Origin: Gemmataceae bacterium
GTDB taxonomy: Bacteria; Planctomycetota; Planctomycetia; Gemmatales; Gemmataceae
DNA length: 64,000 bases
Direction of reading: 5' to 3'
Assembly (NCBI GenBank): GCA_901538445.1
Contig: LR594584.1
Location: forward strand, 4,123,006 to 4,187,005
Numbering within the stretch: position 1 is the first letter of the stretch; every line of letters begins with the position of its first letter. The notes beneath the pieces were generated by a model. It was not told the DNA's origin. It did not search any database and worked only from the letters and a program-made list of their open reading frames with translations. The position numbers were made by a program, and so were the translations under genes. Shown piece after piece: positions 1 through 8,487 of the stretch.

Positions 1-217
1 AGCAGGTGCAGGTGGCGACAACCCCTCGACCGCCCCGTCTTGCGCCACCAGCCGCAGGACGGCGGTCGGCCGAACATGGGATTAGATTGCGAGGCGCGGT
101 GCCCCGCAACGTGCGAGCCTCGCACACCAACACGGGACCCCGGCGTGATAGCTTGCGAGGCTCGCACACCATCACGGTAACGACAGCCCCGCGGGGCCGT
201 GCCGCCGACGTCCGGCG

Positions 218-1195
218 TCACATCTGGTCCAGCGGACTGGTTACACCCCGCCCGCCCCGGTTCAGCACGTGCGTGTAAATCATCGTCGTTTCCACGCTCT
301 CGTGGCCCAACAGCTCCTGAACCGTTCGGATGTCCGTCCCCGCCTCGATCAGGTGCGTCGCGAAGCTGTGCCGCAGCGTGTGGGCCGTCGCGTGCTTGGC
401 GATCCTCGCCGCCCGGACCGCCGCCGTCATGGCCCGGCTGATCGCCGACTCGTGCAGGTGGTGCCGGCGCCTCGCCCCGGACCTCGGGTCCCCGGACACC
501 CGGCTGGCGGGGAACACGTACTGCCAGCCCCACTCCCGTGCGGCGTTCGGAAACTTGGCGGCCAGCGCCGCGGGCAGGTACACCCCACCGCACCCGGCGG
601 CCAGGTCCGACCCGTGCAGCTCCTGCACCCCGGCCAGGTGCTCCTGGAGCGCGGTGCGGACGCTCCTCGGCAGCACCGTCACACGGTCCTTGTCGCCCTT
701 CCCCTCCCGAATGGTAATCTGGCTCAACCCGAAATCAACATCTTTCACCCGCAACCGCAGGGCCTCCAGCAGCCGCATGCCCGTCCCGTACAGGAGCCGG
801 CCCAGGAGCTGGTCGGTGCCCTCCAGTTCGCCGAGAACCGCCCGCACCTCGTCCCGCGTCAGCACCACGGGGAGCCGCTTCGGCCGGTGGGCGCGGATCA
901 CCTTCAGCTCGTCGAGCGGCCGGCCGAGGACGGCACCGTACAGGAACAGCAGCGCGCAGAGCGCCTGCGTCTGCGTGGACGCCGACACCCGCCGCTCGAC
1001 GGCGAGGTGCGTGAGGAACGCGTTCACCTCGGGCTCGGCCATCGCGTTCGGGTGGCGGATGCCGTGGAACCGGATGAACCGCTCGGCCCACGCCGCGTAG
1101 GCGTCCTCGGTGCGGATGCTGTAGTGCCGCACCCGGCACGCGGCCCGGACGCGGTCGAGGAGCTTTGGCGGGTGAGGTTGGGGCGGCGCGGGCAC
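218..1195 (-). CDS. intI: Integron integrase (IntI-type tyrosine recombinase)
   Basis: Tyrosine recombinase C-terminus [39 protein letters not shown] plus the IntI-type insertion [47 protein letters not shown]-terminus resembles Int[25 protein letters not shown] is open to 1387; a GTG at 1195 gives a typical length of about 325 aa. Confidence 0.9.
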   Translation of the reverse strand: MPAPPQPHPPKLLDRVRAACRVRHYSIRTEDAYAAWAERFIRFHGIRHPNAMAEPEVNAFLTHLAVERRVSASTQTQALCALLFLYGAVLGRPLDELKVIRAHRPKRLPVVLTRDEVRAVLGELEGTDQLLGRLLYGTGMRLLEALRLRVKDVDFGLSQITIREGKGDKDRVTVLPRSVRTALQEHLAGVQELHGSDLAAGCGGVYLPAALAAKFPNAAREWGWQYVFPASRVSGDPRSGARRRHHLHESAISRAMTAAVRAARIAKHATAHTLRHSFATHLIEAGTDIRTVQELLGHESVETTMIYTHVLNRGGRGVTSPLDQM

Positions 1196-1241
1196 GGCTG
1201 GTTCCCCGGAGGTGACGTTCCGTTCATACTCGACAGAGTGC

Positions 1242-1569
1242 CACAATGTGAACACCCGGTCAACAGGCCGGACGCACGAAAACGAAACCGGAGGGGACCA
1301 CCGCGAGCCCGCACAAGCGGGGTCGGGGCGGATTATTCGTCTGGCGCGAGCGATGGTTCTGGGGAGTTCGCGGTGTTTCTGGGGCATTCCGTCTCATTAG
1401 CGAGCTTCTGGTGTCTCTTAATGATTCTGGAGACCACTCCCCCCGAAACGGCCAGAACCATTCCCGCCCGGCCTCAACCCCTCGCTCGCTCGCGTTGCGG
1501 GATTGATGAGCACGACGCTCGCAGCCCACCGTCAGCTTATCACATAGTGAACGCCCGATCAATAGGCCG
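1242..1569. repeat. Pair of 29-bp imperfect direct repeats (1242-1270, 1541-1569) flanking a TTCTGG-periodic block
   Basis: cacaatgtgaacacccggtcaacaggccg versus cacatagtgaacgcccgatcaataggccg, 24/29 identical, 299 bp apart. Confidence 0.8.
1343..1480 (-). repeat. CCAGAA-periodic element, copy 1
   Basis: TTCTGG (plus strand) at about 1357, 1377, 1406 and 1425. The reverse complement matches 21521-21600 (gaatggttctggccgtttcggggggagtggtctccagaatca versus aaatggttctggcgggttcggggggaccggtcctcagaatca). Confidence 0.75.
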
Positions 1570-1666
1570 CGCGACCCGGGTGGCACCGGGACCGCTCCCG
1601 GCGTACAGTTGCGGTGTGCCCGGCGCGTGCGGCCGGGCGACCCGAACCGACGGTCCGGAGGAACGG

Positions 1667-2096
1667 ATGCCCGGTGAGTGGTGGGAGCCGGCGGTGGCGA
1701 GCGACCCGCCGCGGGTCAAGAAGCCGCGGCGGTGGGTGGACAAGTTCCGCGAGGCGCTCCGGGGGCATGAAGCTCGGGGTCCGCGGGCACTCGAGCTTCT
1801 TCGTCCACTTCTTCTTCGCGGCCCTCGCGCTGGCGGCGGCGCTGGCGCTCGGGTGCGACCGGACCGAGTGGTGCCTGGTCGTCGGGTGCGTCGGGCTGGT
1901 GGTCACCGCGGAGCTGTTCAACAGCGCCATCGAGACCCTGTTCCACGGGCTCGACGCCGAAACGAAGGACCGCATCCACGGGTGCCTCGACATCGCCGCC
2001 GGGGCCGTGCTGGCGGCCTCGATCACGGCCGCGACCATCGGCACGATCGTGTTCGGGAACCGCTTGCTCGTGATGCTGCACGTCTGGGAGGGCTGA
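1667..2096 (+). CDS. dgkA: Diacylglycerol kinase family protein; apparent frameshift at the G run at 1761-1765
   Basis: MKLGVRGHSSFFVHFFFAALALAAALALGCDRTEWCLVVGCVGLVVTAELFNSAIETLFH matches DgkA. The N-terminal part (MPGEWWEP...KKPRRWVDKFREALRG) lies in another frame that joins at GGGGG. Confidence 0.75.
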
Positions 2097-2214
2097 GCGG
2101 CCGGATTTCTTGCGTCGCGTAACGAATCCGCTCAAGTCCGTATCGGACCGCACGTTCCGGGCGGTATAATTGTGCCTGGCGGAACTCGCTCGTCGCCCCC
2201 CGTGAGGCACACCC

Positions 2215-3507
2215 GTGACACCCCATCTTCTGCGGGCGGCCGCGCTCGGCGCGGCGCTCGTGACCGCGGCGCTCGCCGGCGCACAACCGCCCCTCCCGCT
2301 CCTCCCGCCCCCCGAAAAACCCGCACCGATCCCGGTCCCCCGCCCCGCCGGGTCCGAAGAGCCGCTCCCCGAGCCGCGAGCGGTCGTCGAGCCCGAGCCC
2401 GGGGTGAAGGTGCTCGACAAGGGCCCGATCCACGAGGCGTTCGCGCAGCCCGGGGCCGACGTCCGCGGCAACGGCATGACCGCACCGAAGGCCCCCCCGG
2501 CCCCGATCCCCGAACTGCCGCCCGAGGCGAAGCCCGACGGCGACCGGGTCCAGTGGGTGCCCGGCTACTGGCAGTGGGACGCCGACCGCAACGACTTCAT
2601 CTGGGTCAGCGGGCTGTGGCGGAACGCGCCGCCGGGCCGCTCGTGGTCCGCGGGCCAGTGGAAGGAAGTCGGGGGCCAGTGGACGTACCTGCCCGGGTCG
2701 TGGCGGCCGGTGGACGTGAACAGTTGGCGGATCGACCTGCCGAAGCCGCCGGCGTCGGTCGAGAACGGGCCGAACGGGCCGTCGCCCGAGCCGGACGGGC
2801 TGTGGATCCCGGGCGCGTGGGTGTTCCGCGACGAGAAGTACGTGTGGCGGCCCGGGTACTGGGCGGCCCCGAACGGCGACCGCATGTGGGTGCCCGGCCA
2901 GTACCTCGCGACCCCCCACGGCTACCAGTACATCCCCGGGTACTGGGACTATCCGTTCGAGGACCGCGGCATCCTGAACCCGAGCGTCACGTTCACCGAG
3001 CCCCTGTGGCAGACGCCCGGCTGGGCGTACCGGCCGCGGTACGCGATCGGCCTCGGGTACAACGACGGGCCGGGGTGCGGGGCCCTGTTCTCGTCGCTCT
3101 ACATCGGGCCGGGGTACAACAGCTTCTACTACGGCAACTACGGCTTCGGCGGGTTCGGCGGCGGCGGGTTCGGTCTCGGCATCGGGTTCGGCGCGCCGTT
3201 CTGGGGGCTCGGCGGCTGGGGCGGGTACACCCCGTGGTACGCCTGCCCCCGTGGGTTCTACAACCCGACGTGGAACTCCTACTGCCACCTGAACCGCAAC
3301 AACCCGAACTACCCGAAGACCATCTGCAACAACTACGTCGCCGGGGCGACCGGCGCGCGGCCCCCGGGCGGACCAAATGGCGCGCCGGGCGGAGCTGTTG
3401 CGGGCGCCCACGGGCGGTCCCGGCCCGGTCGCCGGCGGCCCGAAGGGCGGCGCAGCGCCCGCGGCGCGTCGTCAGCCCGCAACCCGCCGCGGTCGGCGGT
3501 GCGGTGA
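2215..3507 (+). CDS. YXWGXW repeat-containing secreted protein
   Basis: Signal peptide-like N-terminus; repeated tryptophan/tyrosine modules VQWVPGYWQWDADRNDFIWVSGLWRN, WRPGYWAAPNGDRMWVPGQYL, YIPGYWDYPFEDRG. Confidence 0.75.
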   Translation: MTPHLLRAAALGAALVTAALAGAQPPLPLLPPPEKPAPIPVPRPAGSEEPLPEPRAVVEPEPGVKVLDKGPIHEAFAQPGADVRGNGMTAPKAPPAPIPELPPEAKPDGDRVQWVPGYWQWDADRNDFIWVSGLWRNAPPGRSWSAGQWKEVGGQWTYLPGSWRPVDVNSWRIDLPKPPASVENGPNGPSPEPDGLWIPGAWVFRDEKYVWRPGYWAAPNGDRMWVPGQYLATPHGYQYIPGYWDYPFEDRGILNPSVTFTEPLWQTPGWAYRPRYAIGLGYNDGPGCGALFSSLYIGPGYNSFYYGNYGFGGFGGGGFGLGIGFGAPFWGLGGWGGYTPWYACPRGFYNPTWNSYCHLNRNNPNYPKTICNNYVAGATGARPPGGPNGAPGGAVAGAHGRSRPGRRRPEGRRSARGASSARNPPRSAVR

Positions 3508-4174
3508 ACACGGCGGGCTGCGTCGGCGGCCGCGGCCGCGACCCGAGCCCGCGCAAGCGGCCACGCCCGCTTCGCGCCCCGTCGCCACAACACCGGCGCT
3601 CGTGCAACCGGCCCAGCAGGTGGCGCGGTCGATCTCAACGGCGAACGCGACCCGGGCCGCGACCAACCCCACCGCGGCCGTGGGTGGCGGTGCGGTCGGT
3701 CGGCCGGCCATCACGCAACCCGGCGGTGCGGGCCGACCGGCCATCACGCAACCCGGCGGCGGCGTCACGATCACCCCGAACCGCGGCCCCGGTCCGCAGG
3801 GGCCGGTGAACGCCTCCGCGGGGAACGCCGGCAACCCCGGCGCAGCGGGCGTCATCCCGCGCAACCCGGTGACCATCACCCCGGGCGGAGCCGCACCGCC
3901 GCGCGTCTCGGGCTCGTCGCCGATCCAACCGGTGCGCCCGGCCGCACCGCTCGGTCAGCCCGCGGCACCGGTCAACCGCCCGATCACCCCGGTCGCGCCT
4001 CCGGTGCGCTCGGCCCCGATCGCGCCGCCGGCCGTTCGCCCGTCGGCACCGATCGGCGGCGGCCGCCCGGTCGGCGGAATCGGGGGCGGCGGTGCCGGCC
4101 CGCGACCCGGCGGCGGCCCGGTGGGCGGCGGCGCTCCGCGGGGCGGTGGGGCGGCGGGAAGCGCTGACCGCTGA
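3377..4174 (+). CDS. Low-complexity Pro/Gly/Ala-rich region, probably the C-terminus of the preceding gene in another frame
   Basis: GRPAITQPGGAGRPAITQPGGGVTITPNRG...GGGRPVGGIGGGGAGPRPGGGPVGGGAPRGGG follows the YXWGXW ORF directly with an overlapping frame change. Confidence 0.45.
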   Translation: MARRAELLRAPTGGPGPVAGGPKGGAAPAARRQPATRRGRRCGEHGGLRRRPRPRPEPAQAATPASRPVATTPALVQPAQQVARSISTANATRAATNPTAAVGGGAVGRPAITQPGGAGRPAITQPGGGVTITPNRGPGPQGPVNASAGNAGNPGAAGVIPRNPVTITPGGAAPPRVSGSSPIQPVRPAAPLGQPAAPVNRPITPVAPPVRSAPIAPPAVRPSAPIGGGRPVGGIGGGGAGPRPGGGPVGGGAPRGGGAAGSADR

Positions 4175-4182
4175 GAAATGCA

Positions 4183-4206
4183 GAAGCCCCCGTCAGGGTG
4201 GGCTTC
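4183..4206 (-). terminator. Hairpin between convergent genes
   Basis: gaagcccccgtcagggtgggcttc. Confidence 0.4.
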
Positions 4207-4339
4207 GTTCGTTTGGCGGGCTCACTCTTCGCGTCGTCCAGCAGCGCCTTCGCGCTGCTGTCGCGCTTGTCTTCGAGCCACGCCACGTCGCCCGCGTCCG
4301 CGAACCGCTTCACCCCGACCCGCTTGATGGCGTCGTCGC

Positions 4340-5074
4340 TCACACGTCGAGCTTCGTGTACGCGGGGTGGTGCGCATCCTTGTACGGGTCGTTGCGGGCC
4401 GCGTTGTAGCAGCAGATCATCGCCCACCGCGGGTGGTCGCTCTTGTTCTGATCGCTGCGGTGGAGCAGGTTCGGGTGGAAGAACAGCGTGTCGCCGGGCT
4501 CCATCGTGACGTGGACGAGCGGGAACCGCTCCGGCCGCTTCAGCAGCTCATCGACCCGCTCGCGGTCGGACCCGGCCTGGTCGCCGGTGAGGACGTGGTT
4601 GATCCGCCCGCAGTGGTGCGAGTTCGCGACCACCTGGAGGCACCCGTTCTCGACGGTGCAGCGGTCGACCGCGACGAACACCGACGTGAGCAGCGGTTCG
4701 AGGACGCCGTTCTGGTACCAGTAGCCGTAGTCCTGGTGCCACGCCCACGCGCCGCCGACCTTGGCGTCCTTGAGAATCATCTTCGAGTGGTAGTGGTACA
4801 CCTCGCCGCCGAGCAGCTTCTCGCAGCTCCGCACCATCCGCTCGCACCGGGCAAACATGCCGTAGATGCCGTCGCCGGGGTGGTTCCACAGCGACAGCCG
4901 CACCACGCCCCCTTCCCCGTCGGCCCGCCCGAACGAGCGATTGTCGAGTTCGTTGTCCTCCTTCGCGGCGCGGCGCAGGAGGTCGATCTCCTCGGCGTCG
5001 AAGAACCCCGGCGCAAGAACGTACCCGTCGGCGTGATACCGCCGCACGGCATCGTCGGAGAGGATCGCTGGCAT
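4340..5074 (-). CDS. Phytanoyl-CoA dioxygenase (PhyH) family protein
   Basis: YHADGYVLAPGFFDAEEIDLLRRAA...WAWHQDYGYWYQNG...GDTLFFHPNLLHRSDQNKSDHPRWAMICCYNAARN. Confidence 0.85.
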   Translation of the reverse strand: MPAILSDDAVRRYHADGYVLAPGFFDAEEIDLLRRAAKEDNELDNRSFGRADGEGGVVRLSLWNHPGDGIYGMFARCERMVRSCEKLLGGEVYHYHSKMILKDAKVGGAWAWHQDYGYWYQNGVLEPLLTSVFVAVDRCTVENGCLQVVANSHHCGRINHVLTGDQAGSDRERVDELLKRPERFPLVHVTMEPGDTLFFHPNLLHRSDQNKSDHPRWAMICCYNAARNDPYKDAHHPAYTKLDV

Positions 5075-5090
5075 GGAGATGCTCCGGTCT

Positions 5091-5162
5091 TGGCGAGCGG
5101 CGCGGCGTCAGCCCGCCGGTGAAGTTAAGTCTACCGGCAGGCTGACGCCGCGCCGCTCGCCA
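5091..5162. repeat. Long inverted repeat, family A copy 1 (30-bp arms, 12-nt loop, one mismatch)
   Basis: tggcgagcggcgcggcgtcagcccgccggt-gaagttaagtct-accggcaggctgacgccgcgccgctcgcca. Confidence 0.95.
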
Positions 5163-5240
5163 AAATGCACGTTCGATTCGAGTCGTGTTGCGGATACCAT
5201 ATCCGAATCCGTGCCCCTCCCACAACCACCCGCCACGCAC

Positions 5241-8200
5241 ATGCGAACCGCCGCGTTCTCACTCTTGCTGCTCGCCGTCGCGCACACGGCACCCGGGGCC
5301 GCACCGACCACCCCCGCAGCGCCCGACGCCCCGAAGGACGGCCCGGTCCCGACGAAGGACGCGGCCGCGAAGATGACCGTGCCGCCGGGGTTCAAAGTCA
5401 CGCTGTTCGCCGGCGAGCCCGACATCGTGCAGCCGATCGCGTTCACGTTCGACGACCGCGGCCGCATGTGGGTCGTCGAGTGCCTCAGCTACCCCAAGTG
5501 GAGCAAGGACGGCAAGGGCTCCGACCGCGTCGTCATCCTCGAAGACACCGACGGCAACGGCACCTTCGACAAGAAGACCGTGTTCATGGCCGACGGCGTG
5601 AACCTGTCGGGCATCGAACTCGGCTTCGGCGGCGCGTGGCTGTGCTCGTCGCCGAACCTGCTGTTCGTGCCGATCCTCGCTGACGACAAGCCGGGCAAGC
5701 CCGAGGTCGTGCTCGACGGCTGGAACATGACCGACACGAAGCACAACATCTTCAACTCGCTCGGCTGGGGGCCGGACGGCTGGCTCTACGGGTGCAACGG
5801 CATCCAGGCCAAGGCGTGGGTTGGCCGGCCCGGTACGCCGAAGGAGAAGCGGCCGTACATGGACTGCGGCGTGTGGCGGTACCACCCGACGCGGAAGGTG
5901 TTCGAGCCGGTCGCGCACGGCACCACGAACCCGTTCGGCCTCGACTGGGACGAGCACGGCGAGATGTTCATCACCAACTGCGTGATCGACCACCTGTTCC
6001 ACGTCGTCCCCGGCGGGCACTACCAGCGGATGTACGGGCAGGACGCGAACCCGCACGCCTACGGGCTGATGAAGAGCTGCGTGGACTACAAGCACTGGGC
6101 CGGCGGCGACTGGACGAGTTCGCGGACGACCGGCACCGGCGGCAAGCCCGAGCACAGCGACGCCGGCGGCGGCCACGCCCACAGCGGGTGCGCGATCTAC
6201 CTCGGCGACAACTTCCCGGCCGAGTACCGCAACACGCTGTTCACCGCGAACATCCACGGCAACCGGCTCAACAACGACGGCCTGGAGCGCACGCCGAGCG
6301 GGATGAAGGGGGTCCGTCGCAAGGACTTCCTGTTCGCCAACGACTCGTGGTTCCGCGGCATCTGCGTGAAGTGCGGCCCGGACGGCGCGCTATACGTGAG
6401 CGACTGGTGCGACACCGGCGAGTGCCACAACTACGACAAGGCCGACACCAGCAACGGCCGCATCTACCGCGTCAGCTACGGCGACCCGAAGCAATGGAAG
6501 GGCGACGTCTCGAAGCTGAGTGACGCGGAGTTGGTGGCGAATCAACGAAGCGCGAACGAGTGGCTGGTCCGCAAGTCGCGGCGTGTGCTGAAAGAGCGTG
6601 CCGCTGTCGGGAAGTTGGAGAAGGATACGGTCGAGTCGCTGAAAACCACGCTGTCGAGCAAGAAGGAAATTCCCTGGCGACTGCGTGCGTTGTGGTCGCT
6701 GGAAGCGATCAACGCGCTCGACCGCCCCACGCTGGAGCCGCTCTTCGAGGACGCCGACCCGACGATTCGCGGCTGGGCGTACCGACTCGCAGTTGAAACT
6801 GAGGAACGCCGCAAGGAACTGCTGATCCCACTCGCGGGGTCACTCGGCAAGGAGAAGGACCTCTTCGCGCTCACCTGTGCCGCCTCGGCCGCGCAGCGAG
6901 TCGAACCCGTTTGGCGAAGCGCGATCACGACACGACTAATGTTCAAGGAGGAGACCGCCAAAGACCCTTATCTTGAGATGATGGTCTGGTATGCGGTGCA
7001 GCCAAGGTTCGCGTTGCACCCATCCGACGCGGCCCGCGTGCTTCACCAAATCACGTCCCCGGTCATGCGACGCAACGCAGTGCGATTCATCATGGAGCAG
7101 CCAGCGGAGGCTCAGACGAAGCTCATTGGTGATTTGTTGGAACGGGTGAAGGACTCGAAAAAGCCCGAGTTCCAACTCGAAGTTCTTCGGGGAATCCGCG
7201 AAGGGCTCACGGGCAAGAAGCAGACACCGGCGGTGCCCCCGCAATGGGCCGAAACCTTCTCGCAGGTTCGCGGAACGACCGACCCCAACCTGCGGCGAGA
7301 AGTGTATGGTGTCGCCCTCCTGCTGGGGGATGCGGAGGCGCAGCAGGTGCTCTCGAAAACGGTGTCGGACCCAGCCGAGCCGGCCAGCGATCGGATTTCT
7401 GCGATCGAACTGCTGCTCACCCGCAAGCGACCCGAGTTCGCGAAGACCCTGCGCACGTTGCTCGACGACCCGGCCGTTCGCACGGCCGCGATCCGCGGGT
7501 TGGCGGCGTTCGCCGATGCCGAGACGCCGGCGGCGATCATCAGAGCGTATTCGAAGTTCACTCCCGAAGAGAAGCTCGACGCCGTGCAGACGCTCGCGGC
7601 GCGCAAGGAGTGGGCCGCCGCACTTCTCGACGCCGTCGAGAAGAAGGACGTGCCGCGGGCCGACATCCCGGTCACCACCGCCCGCCAGATTCACGCGTTG
7701 AATGACAAGGCGCTGTCAACGCGGCTCGAAACGGTGTGGGGCAAGATCGGCGTCGCGTCCAAGGAGCGGGCCGCACTCACGAAAAAGTGGAAGGAGTTGC
7801 TGACCGAGGACACGCTCGCGAAGGCGAACGCCTCGAACGGCCGCGCCCTGTTCGCGAAGCACTGCGGGGCGTGCCACAAGATGTTCGGCGAGGGACAAGC
7901 CGTTGGGCCGGAACTCACCGGCTCGCAGCGAACCAGCCTCGACTACGTGCTCGAAAACGTCCTCGACCCGAGCGCCGTCGTGCCCCGCGAGTTCCAGATG
8001 GTGAACTTCGCCACGGCCGACGACCGCGTCATCTCCGGCATCGTGCTACGCGAGACGAAGGACGCCGTGACGGTTCGCACCACGAACGACACCGTCGTGC
8101 TGCCGGCCGCCGACATCGCCGCCCGCAAGCAGACGAACGTGTCGATCATGCCCGACGGGCTACTCGACCAGATGAAGCCCGACGAGGTCCGCGACCTGAT

Positions 8201-8243
8201 CGCGTTCCTCCGGTCCAAGGAGCAGGTGCCGCTGCCGAAGTGA
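5241..8243 (+). CDS. PVC-type membrane-bound dehydrogenase domain / HEAT repeat / c-type cytochrome protein
   Basis: MTVPPGFKVTLFAGEPDIVQPIAFTFDDRGRMWVVECLSYP; C-terminal heme site CGACHKMFGEGQAVGPELTGSQR...NVLDPSAVVPREFQ. Confidence 0.9.
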   Translation: MRTAAFSLLLLAVAHTAPGAAPTTPAAPDAPKDGPVPTKDAAAKMTVPPGFKVTLFAGEPDIVQPIAFTFDDRGRMWVVECLSYPKWSKDGKGSDRVVILEDTDGNGTFDKKTVFMADGVNLSGIELGFGGAWLCSSPNLLFVPILADDKPGKPEVVLDGWNMTDTKHNIFNSLGWGPDGWLYGCNGIQAKAWVGRPGTPKEKRPYMDCGVWRYHPTRKVFEPVAHGTTNPFGLDWDEHGEMFITNCVIDHLFHVVPGGHYQRMYGQDANPHAYGLMKSCVDYKHWAGGDWTSSRTTGTGGKPEHSDAGGGHAHSGCAIYLGDNFPAEYRNTLFTANIHGNRLNNDGLERTPSGMKGVRRKDFLFANDSWFRGICVKCGPDGALYVSDWCDTGECHNYDKADTSNGRIYRVSYGDPKQWKGDVSKLSDAELVANQRSANEWLVRKSRRVLKERAAVGKLEKDTVESLKTTLSSKKEIPWRLRALWSLEAINALDRPTLEPLFEDADPTIRGWAYRLAVETEERRKELLIPLAGSLGKEKDLFALTCAASAAQRVEPVWRSAITTRLMFKEETAKDPYLEMMVWYAVQPRFALHPSDAARVLHQITSPVMRRNAVRFIMEQPAEAQTKLIGDLLERVKDSKKPEFQLEVLRGIREGLTGKKQTPAVPPQWAETFSQVRGTTDPNLRREVYGVALLLGDAEAQQVLSKTVSDPAEPASDRISAIELLLTRKRPEFAKTLRTLLDDPAVRTAAIRGLAAFADAETPAAIIRAYSKFTPEEKLDAVQTLAARKEWAAALLDAVEKKDVPRADIPVTTARQIHALNDKALSTRLETVWGKIGVASKERAALTKKWKELLTEDTLAKANASNGRALFAKHCGACHKMFGEGQAVGPELTGSQRTSLDYVLENVLDPSAVVPREFQMVNFATADDRVISGIVLRETKDAVTVRTTNDTVVLPAADIAARKQTNVSIMPDGLLDQMKPDEVRDLIAFLRSKEQVPLPK

Positions 8244-8261
8244 CGCGGCGCGGAAGCCGAA

Positions 8262-8387
8262 TTAACCACAGAGTCACAGAGAGCACAGAGGGAAGACACA
8301 AATACCGAGAGAAGCCGGTCGTTTTGTACCCTGAACCCCTCTCGGTGTTTGGTTTCGTCTCTGTGCCCTCTGTGACTCTGTGGTTCA
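8262..8387. repeat. Inverted repeat of the ACCACAGAGTCACAGAG type
   Basis: ttaaccacagagtcacagagagcacagag ... ctctgtgccctctgtgactctgtggtt. Confidence 0.9.
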
Positions 8388-8487
8388 TCCTTCTCCTCCC
8401 TCGAGCAGCGCCGAAGTTGGGGTTGAACCCGCTTCCGGCGTGTGGTGAAATCTGCCTTCCCCAAAGAGTCCACGGACGGACCACACC

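Noticed and set aside
8264-8473. Small protein ORFs with NHRVTESTEG/NHRVTEGTE sequence
   Set aside because: Translation of the CACAGAG inverted repeat element, a recognised annotation artefact.
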